From positions 3,788,501 to 3,852,500 of the forward strand of contig JANFOG010000003.1 of the NCBI GenBank assembly GCA_024336345.1: a DNA stretch of 64,000 nt, read 5' to 3'. The notes under the pieces were generated by a model that searched no databases, was not told the DNA's origin, and saw only the letters and a program-made list of their open reading frames with translations. A program made the translations under genes and the position numbers. Source of the stretch: Mariannaea sp. PMI_226 (lineage: Eukaryota; Ascomycota; Sordariomycetes; Hypocreales; Nectriaceae). This document shows positions 38,613 through 51,763 of this stretch, in pieces. Positions within the stretch are counted from its first letter, which is position 1; each line of letters starts with the position of its first letter.

Positions 38613-41600
38613 ATGGCTGCACTTGTAAGTTGCCTCATTCCCCTGGCAACAATCGGGACGTGTGTTTCCCCCAGGTCGCTCGTGTGTCATTTCCAAGAAA
38701 CCTGGCTTACAAACGGGTGCCTGTCTTAGCGGAGAGCCGCTGCTGTCGCCGTCGTGCGCCTGCAGTCTCAGGCTTCGCTTGCTCACCCTCGATTGCTCCC
38801 AGCAGCTGTATCTCAGTTCCGTGCCTATTCTTCCACCACCCTTCGCCAACAGGCCTTCCACTCACAGCTTGAGAACACTCCCAACGCCGCAGAGCTTCTC
38901 CGGTCTGCTCAGAAGCCCGCCACCGCTGGAATTCCTCAGACCTTGACCGAAAAGATTTTCCAGCAGTATGCCGTCGGACTTCCCCCTGGCAAAAAGGTAC
39001 AGTCGGGTAGTTATATTACTCTAGGTAGGCAATTGATGGATTGGAAGCCCGTCTGTATATTGTGCTGATTCTGTTCGAAGCTCCTCACCACTGTATGACA
39101 CATGACAATACAAGGGCCGTCATGAATAAAATGAGGGACATGGGCGTTACAAAGATTCATGATAGCAACCAGCTTGTTTTCTGTATTGACCATGATGTGC
39201 AAAATCGATCTGCCGCCAATCTGAAGAAATACGCCGAGATTGAGGAGTTTGCTAAAGAGCATGGTGTTTACTTTCGTGGCGCTGGAGAGGGTATTGGTCA
39301 CCAGCATATGATTGAGCAAGGTAGGTCTTATACCATCCCCTTTCAAATGACTAATAAGTTGCTGATGATGAGTAGGATTCGCCTGGCCTCAAACTGTAGC
39401 CGTCGCAAGCGATAGTCACAGCAATACCTATGGTGGTGTATCTTGCTTGTTCGACCACCAGCCATGTTTTACATAAAAGGCCCAGCTGCTAATCTGAACT
39501 GTAGGGGAACCCCTGTTGTACGAACCGACGCTGCTAGTATCTGGGCCACAGGAAGGACATGGATTCAACTTCCTCCTGTTGCCAAGGTCACTTTCACAGG
39601 TATCCTCCCTCCTGGTGTTACAGGCAAGGACATTATTGTGCGTAATCATGTATATGCAGCTTGAACAACACGTCTTACTTTTCCCAGATGTACGTCATAT
39701 TACGACACATGCCTAGAGCATATCCTCTTCATTCCAACCTTCACCTCAACCTCGACAATATCCCCAGATCATCTCTTTTCTTTTCGCCCTCTTTCAACCC
39801 TCTCTCTCTCTGCTCTTTGATTACCACTTACCTTCTACAATTTATCCTCTCGCCTTTCCTCCTTTAGACTGCGTTCTTCAATACTCCCGACCTTCTCCGT
39901 CGCCTCCCTGACAATTCCCCTTTTTTTATTATATCCCCCTTCATCAATCACCTTCTTTCATTTACTCTCACAGTTTCCCCTCTTCTAACCCTTTTGCTAG
40001 CGCATTGGCTTCATTGTTTTCGCAAGATCAAGTTTTGAACCATGCCATTGAATTTTCCGGTGCCGAAAGCATCCCGATTGGTGAGAATGACCAATTTCGT
40101 AGCTCGGTGTAGCATCCTTTACTGACTATCACAAGATTATCGACTTACGGTAGCGAACATGACTACCGAGTGGGGAGCCTTGAGTGGTAAGCTATGCTGG
40201 AGGGAGAGAGGAAAGAATCCATGCAGTTGCAGATCCTAACACACCACCTAGGGCTGTTCCCCGTCGATGAGATGCTAATATCTTGGTTACGTGCCAAGGC
40301 TACCACCTCGGCCATGTTCGAAACTCCCACCAAGGCCCGTATCAACCATGAGCGAATTGATGAGCTCATCAGAAACCGGCTAGTTGCTGATCCTGGTGCT
40401 ACATATGCCAAGGAGCTTTATCTAAACCTATCCACATTGTCCCCCTTTGTTGCTGGTCCCAACTCTGTCAAGATTGCTAATCCCGTCAGCAAGCTCGAGG
40501 GTGAGAACATCTCCATCGACAAAGCATATCTTCTATCTTGTACCAATGGTCGAAGTTCGGATTTTGCTAGTGCTGCTCAAGTCTTCCGCGAGGCCAGCAA
40601 GGATGGCAAGCCTGCCAAGATTGCTCCTGGTGTTAAATTATACATGGCTGCAGCTTCTGTTGCGGAGATGGAGGCGTCCAAGGAGGCTGGTGATTGGCAG
40701 GTCCTGCTCGATGCCGGCGCCGATGCACTTGAACCTGGTTGTGGTGCCTGCATTGGGCTTGGCAAGGCAAGTGATTGATGTATCTTGCATGGAGTAGTGG
40801 AATTGCTAACGCACGTATTCAGGGTCTTCTTGAAGATGGTGAGACTGGGTATGTTTATTAATACCCAGCACGTAATGCATTTACTAACATCGATCGAAGC
40901 ATATCAGCCAGTAACCGCAACTACAAGGGGAGAATGGGATCAACAAAAGCCAAGGCGTATTTGGCAAGCCCTGAAGTCGTTGCTGCCAGTGCACTTCAGG
41001 GTAAGATTGCTGGCCCTGGCTGGTATCAGAAGCCCGAGGGCGTTGAGAAGGTCATTATTGGTGAAGGGAGCGGCGACTTTGTCGCTGATAAAACTCTAGC
41101 TATCGAGAATGCTCTTGATCAGCTTATCAGTCAGGCCGAGAGCATGATTGAGGTTGCTGAGGGGCCTAATGAGCAGTCTGACTCGCCTACCTCTACTGCT
41201 GCTGAGGGTGAAGCTGTCACTGATATCCTTCCTGGGTTTCCTGAAAAGGTTGAAGGTGAAATTATTTTCTGTGACGCAGATAACATCAATACTGATGGCA
41301 TCTATCCTGGTAACTAAATTCCTATTCTTACTTAATTAAGCCTGATCCTAACTTTTCACAGGCAAGTATACCTATCAGGATAACCTTTCTAAGGAGCAAA
41401 TGGCCAAGGTCTGCATGGAAAACTATGACCTAGAGTTCCAAAATATTGCCAAACCTGGCGATATTCTTGTTGCTGGCTATTCCTTTGGGAGTGGCTCTTC
41501 TCGTGAGCAGGCTGCTACCTCTATCCTTGCTAAGGGGATCCCCCTTGTTGTCTCGGGTAGTTTCAGCAACATCTTTAGCCGCAATAGCATCAACAATGCG

Positions 41601-41849
41601 CTTATGGGTGTTGAGATGCCTCAGCTTATTACACGCCTTCGAGAGGTTTACAAGGACGCTGCTGAGAAGCCTCTGACGCGTCGCACCGGCTGGAAGCTGC
41701 TATGGGACCTTCGCCGCTCCAAAGTTGTCATCACTGAGAAGGATGGCTCCTCTTGGGAACAGAAGGTCGGTGAGCTACCTCCCAATGTGCAAGAAATCAT
41801 TGCCAAGGGCGGTCTTGAGAAATGGGTCAAGTCTACATTGGAAGCTTGA
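38613..41849 (+). CDS. LYS4/lysF: Homoaconitase, mitochondrial (fungal lysine pathway), 774 aa, 11 exons
   Basis: Exons: 38613-38624, 38730-39024, 39081-39320, 39376-39448, 39505-39639, 40001-40080, 40136-40186, 40252-40766, 40823-40848, 40900-41309 and 41362-41849. Together they give 775 codons with stop and keep the family frame throughout. The N-terminus is basic and Ser-rich, as for mitochondrial import. Family motifs are [29 protein letters not shown] followed by the first [4Fe-4S] Cys in SCLGTP, then GCGACIGLG with the other two cluster Cys, [13 protein letters not shown], and the swivel domain with [16 protein letters not shown]. Homoaconitase hydrates homoaconitate to homoisocitrate in the alpha-aminoadipate route to lysine. 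Two introns are GC-AG: 40767-40822 with AAG|GCAAGT, and 39640-40000 with the weak donor GT|GCGTAA. Intron 4 uses a weak GTTCGA donor. The second exon could also begin at 38768. It could be the housekeeping copy or a paralog. Confidence 0.88.
39640..40000 (+). other. Unusual 361-base pyrimidine-rich intron of homoaconitase gene
   Basis: Bases 39720-39998 are very rich in C and T, and the intron is about six times longer than its neighbours. Frame requires a GC-AG splice (GC at 39640, AG at 40000). The CT-rich composition is like that of many fungal promoters and 5' leaders. Confidence 0.5.
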
Positions 41850-43154
41850 GGTAACGCTCTAGTCAATACCTGGATATTAATATTCTGTGGCTGGAGGGGA
41901 GCGATAAAAAAGTTCTTGTCTCTTCTTTTCTTACAAAGATTCCGATGAATAATGCTTAGAAAGTCATGGGTGGGATTCATCCTCCTCTATCAAATGATTA
42001 TTGCAAAGTAACTTTCCTGCGCAGAAACCTCCATCGCGACAGTGATAGGAACGAATCAGCCATACACTCCTTGCCTAAGGCAAGTGATGAACTATGACAG
42101 GTATCGTAAGATGATCCTATAGTACGGAAATCATTGGTTATGTACTATGAGTTACTTTGAAACGCCCAAGTATAGAACTACGGCGCTTTGATTGGGTCAT
42201 AAGATAGCAAACTGTGATGCATTCCCTAAATTCTTGTTGGAAACCCCGATGCCATTAACCCCCCCCGCGATAAGCTAAATTAAAATGATGTAAGTTCGAA
42301 ATTCCCACCGAGAGTTTCACCATGGGAATTTGGAATGTAGCTTTGAACCTGTTTTTTGGGACGGTTCTCGCCTGATCCTCGATACTTGTTGGAAAACGAA
42401 ATCGTTGTAGCTTCAGGTTCTCACAAGATCCCCCTATTGAAGAGCTAAGGAGCTCAAATTACGTAGTTGTAGTCCTGCATTATCGCTAGAACATACGGTA
42501 TCGTAGCTTTGGATACAGACTTGCCTTGTAATTTTTATCTCTCGCCATCACACCATCATTCTCTATCAAATATCGCACTATTTGTATCAGTCAGAATTGG
42601 GCAGCTAGCGAAAACCTCCGTGTCTGCCTTCTGTTGTGTCTTAGGTTCAAATCAATCTCCTCATTCGCGATCATAAATATCCTCCTGTCATATCAAGCTA
42701 TCCGCATGTATTGGAATACTCCCTCTTGGCCTTGTTCCCATTGTCATGGAGCCGCCGTTTGCGTGTTGCTGGACCCTATATATAGGACTAGGTGGTCTTT
42801 GAAAAACACTGTACGCAAATGAGAAAAGGACAGAGTACATCCAATCAACGATTTTTGTCTTGTTTGTTGTTGGCACAGACCCAATTGCGAAAGGTTTATG
42901 CCTCTCCAAATGCCTTGCCAGGTCGTGGAATTGTGGCTAAACAAACGCGATGCATGGCATGTACGTCTATCACACCGCCATATATGCTAGCATGTTAGAC
43001 CACTCAGAGCCTGCAGGCTGCTCTCGCAGAATGTGCAACCCCTGCAGCTTGACGACTATGGCTGACTTGGGGCTGAGCCGCTAGCTCCCAACAATTCGAG
43101 ACTGCAGTCCGCCCAACGTCTAATGGAAAATATTTAGTCGGCAGCGGTCCAGCG
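41850..43154. other. Intergenic region
   Basis: 3' flank of the homoaconitase gene and promoter of the WD40 gene. AT-rich, with several stop-filled frames and no gene recognised. Confidence 0.5.
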
Positions 43155-46100
43155 ATGAGGGTGAGAGATGTGTTTTATCTGTATTCTTTTGCAGCAATGA
43201 CCCCGAAATCGAGGGCCACCTTGCGGCCATCAGTCCTGCCAGACGACCTCCAACCCTGCGCTGCTACAGAGTCAAGTTTCGCATTTGCACGGAATAACTT
43301 GATCATATGCTGCCATCACAAGTCCTTCGAAGATTATAGAGTCCTCACCGGGCATCTTGCTAAGATTCGTTTTCTCATTGCTGACACTCACAAGTGGTAT
43401 TCCGCGGGTGAGATCATATTCAGCTACGACGAGTCAAAGGTTGGAATATTTTGGGACTTGCTGACTGGCAACGAGATTGCTCGGTTTGCTTCCCATGACA
43501 AACTGACTGCGGCAGCATGGATGAACAATGGGAAAATAGCATTGGGTAGATTGTCCTCAAAATTGGCCAGAGAAGCAGATGATTGTTGCTGACGCTATGG
43601 AATGATTAGGGTTCACCACGGGCAATATCACTCTCTTTGAGCTATCGAGTACCAAACAGATCTCTGTCAAGACTATTGACGGTTCAATTTCAGCACTGTC
43701 GCCTGCATCAAACGGTGACAAGTTTGCGATTGGGTAAGTCAGTGACGCACACGAAATGCACTCGTATTGACCAATCGTTTGATAGCTATCGCGATGGTAC
43801 CATACTCATTGCCTGCCTGGTTCCTGGGTTTAAAATTCTTAACCATCTTAGGATGCCGACTAGCGTTTTCTCTCCAATAGTTTGTATGTCATGGCATAGA
43901 TCCTTCGATGTGCTAGCTGTGGAGAATGCTCGGGGGGTCCTCTGTTGCTGGCACGCTAAGCATGGTCGCACCAAGCTCACACGGAGACTCGAACCTCTTG
44001 CTAGAACTACCGAGTCTGTCAATTGGATGGAATGGTCGAAAGGTGGCCGGATAGTCCAATTCTTCAATCCGTAGGCCAGATCCGATACACTTTATTGCTT
44101 CTTGCCTCCAACAGATCATCTAAGTAACCTCTTTTTATAGGAAAGCACCCCTAGCGTTGTGGGATGTTAAAACAAAACCTGTGAAATCGAAATTAGTTCC
44201 AGTACCGGAAAGGATCAAAGGACTTGCCGTATATAGTCCAGACGCAATGCTGTTTGTTTTGGGTGCGAAGGGCAACATCTACCGAATCAAGTTGGACCCA
44301 AACGTCAGGCTAGTAGGCAATACCCAGTCATCTCAAGCAGATCGAACACCCAATTCAATACTTGACTGGAGATATATTGCCGCTCAAAGCTCCCGAATGA
44401 AGCCAGGAGTAGATGACGAGTTGGATGCGCATTCGTCCAGTGCGAACTCCAGTGATGAAGACGAAGCATGCTGGTCAGAGAAACAGTCAATTGGAGCAGC
44501 GTCCACGTCCACTGGAGCAACATCCGCATCCTCTGTGGGTGATGCAGCGATGAATCTTTTAAATCTAAGGGATGACCTTGGTTTAATATCACTCAAGGGT
44601 GATGTGGACTCATACACTCTCCACGGCCTTCAGCAGCCGCCGCTTGACCGTGGCATGCATGCGCCGGATCCACCCGCAACCGATGGTACGAGATCAGCGA
44701 GCCAACCGAAACCGATGCCAATTAGTTCCGGAAGAGCCGTTACTGATTTCCTAGTACAAGAGTTTCCAAAGGACGAGGAGCTGCTCAAGCTGTATCAGGA
44801 TGCCGTTCAGTATATGGACGAACGACGATTCGTGGTTACGCACGTGCGATTGATGAAAACCTACTTCCTCGATCTGAAGTCTGAAGTGAAGGCATTTAAG
44901 CAAAGGGAGGCCTTGGGGATTCCAGTACCTTTCAATGAACTAACCCGGATGTCATTGAACATCTATCGGTTCGTCAAGCTCCGAGAGGGAAAGCTTCTGA
45001 AAAAGAACAACATATTGGGCGAGCAGGAGAAGGAAAGGACGCCCTTATCTAATCATGCTCCGAACGATACTGATGTGGATGACACCATCGACGATGTTAA
45101 TGCAGAAGCACCACACATTGAGGGGAAGGACGACGGTTCCAGGCAAACGAGGCCTAAGACCTTTTCGGAGCTCGGAGCTGTCGCTAAGCTTTTGACAGTC
45201 GGCCTACCATTCGAGACTTACAAGCAAAACCTTCGTGATTTCCTTCACTTGCCACCAGCAATAGTCATCAGTCCAACGGAAGAAATCGTTACTCCGGGCA
45301 GTTCTGATTCACCTGCTAGCGCTCCTGATCCAGTTGTTAATTCGGCCGAGGAGTTGCAGACCTTCGGGGCTACAGAAAATGATGCCCTATCGGAATGTTT
45401 GCCCGAACTGGAGACGAGCTTCAGCCAGATCTTTTTGCACTCAATAAAAAGAATGTTTTTCAGAATTCCGTTATTAGCGAAGAGAACAAGACCAAGACTG
45501 AGAGATGGTTACCGTCGTGCTGAGTGGACGTGTGTAAGTATAGGCACCACCTCTCCCCGTGCACTCGCAGCATTACACCAAAGTTTTCCAGCCTTTGAAA
45601 AATTTAAGTCTAAGAATCTTGAAGAAAAAAAAAAAAAAAAAAAAAAAAGGTAGAGCTAACGCTCATTATTAGGACTGTGGCGATGAGTTATACGCGGATT
45701 TCCGCGTTCAAGATGCAGAACAATTCCAGAGCCTCGTCCGCTCCCTGAAGTATCCAATGCACTTAAGTATTGGCCGGGGCGAATCGAATAGCCAGAATCC
45801 CCCAAACACACATGCGACTGGAGAAGGTGGAAAAACTATTTCGGCTGGCGGTGGCCAGCATGACATGCAGAGTTCCAGCGACAACGAGAGCGGTTCTGAC
45901 ACCTTGGGCAGTCCACCATATCAAGGCACCCCACTCCCAAGTCCGACCACATCTGTGTCCTCTTCGGGGGGTAGTGGCGTGGATCTCGAGTCTCCAAGAA
46001 CCAAGTCGAGATTTCTTGCTCTCTGTATCAACACAGGCGGAATTTACAAGTCTCTAGCAGAAGTCGATTTGACGAATATCAAGTCTGACACAGCTGGGTT

Positions 46101-46709
46101 TCTCAAGATGAAGAAAGCATATATTCTCACCCGTGGTGTACGCTCTCGATTGAAGTTTCTTATCAAACCGGTCAGCTTAGAGTTCGTCCAGGTAAGTCTT
46201 CAATAGTACGATAATCTAGCATAACAGTGAAATTCTGATGCCACCGGTAGTTCACACTATGGAGTCGAAAAAATGGCTATGTGTCGATCTGCGGCAGGCC
46301 CGAGAGCATTCCACCGCACACACTACGCGACTACGAGTACTCCCCTAAACCGCTTGAACCACTTCCTCCCATGCCGCCAGAGATCTTCATTCAATACCTA
46401 GAGCATGGTGAGGGACAGTTGAACTCAAAACGTCATGATTGGCTTCCTCGCCTTCCCGTGCGGCTGGATAACCGCATTATTGACGGTGACGAGGCATGTT
46501 ACGGATACGGTGTTCACATCATCGAGGGACCGAATCGGGTAGTAATCTTCTGGGTATTTATGATCACCATGGCGGCTAGTATACTGGGATGCGTGCTCTG
46601 GTCTACTGTGAATGAGGACATTCAAGGAGGTACCTCGTTGGGGGCGTTGATTGCAGCTCTTCCTGCCGCGGTACTAGCAGCGTTCTTATTCCGGTTTGAA
46701 GGCTTGTAA
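43155..46709 (+). CDS. WD40-repeat protein with fungal C-terminal two-helix membrane module, 1056 aa
   Basis: Six exons, 43155-43545, 43610-43733, 43786-44070, 44141-45533, 45673-46191 and 46251-46709, give 1057 codons with stop. Translation could instead start at Met15 (43197). Residues 45-400 contain WD40-like blades ending in patterns such as VGIFWDLLTG, GVLCCWHAKHG and LALWDVKT. A Ser/Thr/Asp-rich linker follows. A helical segment (about 460-560) contains FLVQEFPKDEELLKLYQDA. The C-terminal part has the conserved fungal module FLALCINTGGIYKSL, FVQFTLWSR, PPMPPEIFIQYLEHG, CYGYGVHIIEGPN, then two hydrophobic helices near residues 1000 and 1040. In other fungi this module is attached to various N-terminal domains and has no assigned function. 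Predicted as a membrane-anchored WD40 sensor or scaffold (inference). Confidence 0.85.
45625..45648 (+). repeat. 24-base poly(A) run inside intron 4 of the WD40 gene
   Basis: An uninterrupted run of 24 A lies between the donor at 45534 and the acceptor at 45672. It is a mononucleotide repeat, not a processed-transcript tail, because the coding exons on both sides join in frame. Confidence 0.9.
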
Positions 46710-48294
46710 CAACCAAGCATCAGAAGTAAGGTGCTTGCCTTTAGATTATGAACATCATGCAAGATCGCAAAAGCTTTGGTACATGTATCTCTCAGCCGCA
46801 AATGAAATAATAAGAAACCAGGATGTGAGATCTATGCCCGGCCACTCCAATTGCATTATGGAGTTGTGAATTTCTGACTATTGCAATGCTTGGGGGCCAA
46901 CATTCTGCGTTTAGCAAAACCCCGTTACTTTATTCGAGTAAAGCTGTTTAACATCATAGTTAGAATAAATTGATAGCAGTCAATTTGCCGTTTGAACAAA
47001 TGATTTCCTACATTTTCTTTTTCATTCGACACTAAATTTAATAATAAGTTCAGCACACTGCTTTTCCGTTATCACGCCTTCAATCCGCTCCATATCAGTA
47101 GGGGTATGATTGGCGGGCCTAATGAGAGCTATATATACATTGAGCCTGAAGTTGGCAATGCAATGAAATCCGCAATAACACGCCAACTTGGGTTTGGGGT
47201 AACGGACAATCTCAAAACGCTCTCGCTTCAATTTAACGACGACCGCGTTATTTCACCTATAGTACGTACAAGAATTTGACTAGTTCTGCCATATTATTAA
47301 CATCGACTAAAATCTGTGCCGCTTCCCCGGATTGATATTCCTCAATATCTGGGTCACTCCCACCCCAATATCAGTCCCGCTACGCTCTGGCTTTCCGGCA
47401 ATTGGTATGCTATTACACTTGACGGAACTCCCATAGTCAGTATTAAATTCTAACTAGTCCTCTAGACTACTCTAATTAATCCCGTTAGAAAGCTTCGAAA
47501 GGGCATCACGAGAAAGCGCTGCTGAACTCAATGGCGCATTGGAGAAGCTGAAGGACAGGTACTAATTATTCTACCGAACTGGGGTCCGGAGAGAACAGCC
47601 AAAGTTGGCTGACAAGTCGCAAATGAGACATCCGACGAAATCGGAGCTAGCGATAGGAAGCTCATTCAACTTGTTATTTGACAGAGTTTGGCATGTTTGT
47701 GAACAAGGTGTAGATGGGATGCGCACGGCTTTGATAGCCACATCCAATTTCACAATGATAAATAATGGTCATTCTTCAGCAACCTGATCCTTTGCTCACT
47801 GATCCCCCGTTGACATATTTGCCCGGCATCTGAATTCGCGGATGAGTGTCATGTTTAATCATAGTCTCACATTTATTTACCTTTATATAGCTTTCCATCC
47901 TCACCGTCAACAACTATGACGCCCGCCCATCGTAGCAGCGTCGCCTGTGGTGTCACTATGGTATTGGTATCCACCAACACTACAAGCGAGGCCTTGATAC
48001 AGTTGCCGTTGCCTAGTCCCTTACTAGTAGTTTAGGAGTTGTGACAAACTACACTGCCTTAATGAAACATGAAGCATGATCTACGGACTCTGGGCATCCT
48101 CAATTACGAGTGGTACCTAAATCAATTCAATTGCATTCCAGATAAAGACCTCCGAGTGGTTCCGCAATTATCTCATATCCATTTCAGCATGTAAATATAT
48201 TTTGGTCAGCCCAATCAGGTGCTAGACCCGACTTCTCCATGTCTCTCCAAAACCGGCGCCTTTGAGGACACTACCTCCTATTTGCTAACTTCGC
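46710..48294. other. Intergenic region
   Basis: Convergent 3' ends flank 1.6 kb. A 70-base exon-like block (47489-47558) with acceptor and donor-like edges can be read as a short charged helix, but nothing continues it. No gene is supported. Confidence 0.5.
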
Positions 48295-49439
48295 TTACGC
48301 ACCAAATGCCTCCTCGTAGTTTGTCATGCAAGACCGATATCGCACACTGCTCGTTTTCAGGTTGTCCATGGCCTTCTGCAGACCCTCCTTCGAAATGGTT
48401 ATCTCCTCTACCCACGACTTGATGCCCTTGTCAGCCGCCAACTGAAGCATCTCCAACATCTCCCGCCGGCTGCCCAAATGGGAGCTGCCGATGTAGCAGC
48501 CATTACCAATGAAGTCTTGGTTACGGACATTGATCCCGTCACCGCCGGGCAAACCGACTGAGTTCCAGTGACCATGGACATCCAGAAGGCTAAGATATTC
48601 AGCCATTGCGAAACCTTCAAAGGACGTGGCCGAATTGATAATGATGTCAAAGGTCATCTCATGACCCTCAGTCCAATTTCTCTCGCCAGTAGCCAGAAAG
48701 CCATCAGCGCCCATCTTCTTTGCATCTGCTTCTTTGGCGCGGGAGCGGGATATGGCCCAGACCTCGGCGCCCAGGGCTTTAGCAAACATGATACCATAAT
48801 GGCCAAGGCCACCAATACCCACAATCCCAACCTTTTTACCGGGGCCAGCTCCAAGACGCTTCAAAGGGCTATAAACAGTAATGCCGGCGCACAGCATAGG
48901 AGCTGCCGCTGTGCTAGCAAGGCTTTCAGGAATAGGATATACCCTTGGAATTAACGTCAGAGATGGACTTTGTACAAGCCATTAGTGTGTAAAGTGAACA
49001 CTCACCAGTACTCGTTAATTCGGGTATGAGAGGAATAGCCACCTTGGGTGATATAACCAGTGTCGAGGTAGGGCGCTCCATAAGCATCAATCTGAGCCTT
49101 GCAGTACGTCTCATTGTCATTCTTGCACTGCCGACATTGACGGCAAGAATATACCTGGGCACCACAACCGACGCGCTGGCCCACCTTGGCGAGGGTCACT
49201 TTGGAGCCGACACGAAGGACTCTACCAACAACTTCATGTCCAACAGCGAGGGGGTAAGGGCAGGCTCCCCAGTCGCCGGTAATGGTGTGCCTATCACTAG
49301 CGCAGACACCGCAGCATTCGATCTTGATGTCAACATCGTAATCGTCAAAGGGGCGGGCCTCCCATGAACCCTTCTCAAACTCGAAGGGCCGGTCGACACT
49401 GGGGGACTGGAAACCCTCAAACTTGTTGGGGACAGGCAT
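48295..49439 (-). CDS. NADP-dependent cinnamyl-alcohol-type dehydrogenase (zinc MDR), 360 aa
   Basis: Two exons, 49439-49006 and 48943-48295, give 361 codons with stop, the usual length of the yeast ADH6/ADH7 group. Catalytic zinc ligands are Cys46, His68 and Glu69 (CGVCASD, GHE). The structural zinc Cys are at 99, 102, 105 and 113 (SCRQCRQCKNDNETYC). The Rossmann motif is GIGGLGHYGIMFAKALGAEV, followed by SRSRAKE, whose Ser/Arg pair favours NADP(H). These enzymes reduce cinnamaldehydes, fusel aldehydes and furfurals to alcohols in the cytosol, probably for detoxification. It stands alone between long gaps with no clear partner. Confidence 0.93.
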
Positions 49440-51763
49440 GACGATGGTGAATGGTGTATAAGATATGAAATGTAAGGGTAATTGAAGATTAGAGGCTCAG
49501 TCACACGCTGGTTTGCTTGAAGGATTTCACGAGATTCCCAATGGGTTTCTTTCTACTTTATAGCTAATAACCTTGTACTTTACTACAATATCGGGGTTGG
49601 TTTGATGCCGTGTTGATATGCCGAAACGAAGCAGATTTTACAGCAGGTCAATTTCTGTCTCTGAACTACCAGGCTTACGGCATGGCCGGAAGACTACTAT
49701 GTTGCACGAACTGTTGTGGCCATCGAGTTGAGTTCGAGGTACATGAGAGGGAACCTGTCATGTTGTTGGATTGCCAATCCGCGGAAACTCCAAAAACGCC
49801 AAAAGTTTGGGCCCTATTATTGAGGCATTTCATAGCTTCACTAATAAGGCTTTGCCTGACACATGCACACTCACGGTAGGGCTGAAACGCCATGATCGCT
49901 CGTCTACTCGTCTGAACATGGGGAAGTGTACAGATTAGAGTGTATCCAAATGTCCACATCTTTCTGGCTTCACAGGCAAGGACCCCGAGATTTCATGATG
50001 TCACTCGAATACATCAGCCAATTGCAGCCAATTGCAGCCAATTATTTATCGTTTTGTGGACCGTATAGGTACAAAACTCGGGGTTTTCTGCCCGAATATC
50101 ACGGGTTTCTTGACCCGAGGTACCCGACATGCCATGAACTTTGCTTTTTTCTGCCATTTAGTTCTCGCCAACTTGTACTAGTTGGCGTCAGTGATGATAT
50201 TGGCAATAAGCTAGATCAACGTCTTGTCTTCGATGTTGGACACTTTGAATGTTTGCGATTCATGACAGCATGCTCCAGCATGCACATCAGGCAAATCATT
50301 GCATGCTGCATGTCAGTCTAGTCGCATTGCATGGATGTCTACGGCGAGGTGATGCTAAATCATGGACAAAACGTAGTGGAAGGAGATGGAAATGGAAGAA
50401 AGAGGACGAAGTATTGAGCCGAAAAATTTGACTGAAGCTAATTGAATGCTATCTGGTACCCTCGTCCAAACCCTCAGGTATGGCCGGATTTCTGCATTAT
50501 TCTTGTTTAGGGTTCTGTTTGGTAATTGCCGTTCTATCAGTACAACATCTTTGTGCCTTCCAGTGCTTGCCCTTGGCGATTTCTCATATGAGTTCCTTAA
50601 TTTATTTGCTTCAAAACGAATGGATGCGACATCAAACATATGGTCATCTTGTAGCCTAGATCTTGAACCACCCGTTTCCTTAGGGTATCAGACTCAGATT
50701 GTCCCTCAATGTGTCAGGATTAAACGCACATTAAAGAAATTGGTGTAACCTCAAGTCGAATACAGCATCTCCGCTACGCATGTGCTGTCCTTCGATAGAA
50801 TAAGAAATATCACAACTTACTAATCTACATTTGACTACATAATCAATCATAAGAAGAATGAGAGAGAAATGGAAAGAAAGAAAAGAACAAAAGCGAAAAC
50901 CACAATTAACTAAGTCATAATGCTATTCAAAACAAAGAAAAAACTTACTAGCCATGTCTCAGTCTGTCACCTCGGAAAATAGAGTAACCTCGAGCAACAA
51001 AGATATTAGTATTCAAGTGCGGAGCTTACCAAATCTGTTGAACTTACACGTCTAGACTCTTTGACTCCCAGGCGATGCCTATTGGGACCATGTGCATTAC
51101 TGACAAACTCCTTCCTCTGAAAATGGGGTCGTTTCCTGATGGTGCAAATCCTTACTAGAACCAATATAGTTCATCTCTCTCGACTCAATAACGCGAACGC
51201 AAGGTCTCCACAAAGCGAATGAAGGCTTATTCAAAGCTGCTTTTTGTAGTAATAGGATAGATTGGTGAGTCTCTTGTGGTAGGTTTTGTGATACATTGGC
51301 AAAGTCGCGTAAACTACATACCGTAAGTATGGGCGCCAAATGGCTACCGGGAACGACGGGAACGACGGAATCACGGCGATTCCGAATGTTGCTCAAACGA
51401 GCAACAACGCTCTTGCTGAAAGTGCCCATCTTCTCATAACTGACTCGCCCTGCACCCTGTGGGCCACCATGATCAGAAGGATATCGAAAGGGAATGGAAG
51501 AGAAAAAAAATCTCAAGCAGCGTCATTAGCGATTATATCGGACTACCCAATGTCCAACGAGTGCAAAATATATATAAATAACCATCTGGCAGTCTTGGGA
51601 TATGCTCATATTCAACAATTATCACTGCAACAGTTCAACAATTCATCGTTTCCAACACTGATCACACAAATCGTTTTAGCTATTCTCCAGCTTGCCTCGC
51701 AGTCAAGCAACGACCACCAAAACAACTCTTAGCCAAATAACACAACTACACCAAATCATCAAA
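49440..51763. other. Intergenic region
   Basis: A 2.3-kb divergent gap between the ADH and SDR genes. A small tandem repeat of ATTGCAGCCA lies at about 50021-50040 and a repeat of GGGAACGAC near 51348-51366. A TATATATAAATA element at 51569-51580 lies about 185 bases before the SDR start and may be its TATA box. No gene is supported. Confidence 0.5.
51569..51580 (+). promoter_or_regulatory. TATA-like element upstream of the SDR gene
   Basis: The sequence ATATATATAAATA reads through 51568-51580. It is followed by a leader rich in CAA and CTT up to the ATG at 51764. Spacing would allow a 5' leader of about 150 bases. Confidence 0.4.

Noticed and set aside
39505..40150. Homoaconitase as a pseudogene because of in-frame stops after KDII
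   Set aside because: A GC-AG splice restores the family sequence (VALASLF...) exactly and every later exon joins in frame, so a working gene is more likely.
45621..45656. Poly(A) run taken as the tail of a retrotransposed copy
   Set aside because: It lies within an intron whose flanking exons join in frame and belong to one conserved protein.
47489..47558. Exon-like helix block with acceptor and donor-like edges
   Set aside because: Too short, with no flanking exons or family match; chance is the simpler explanation.
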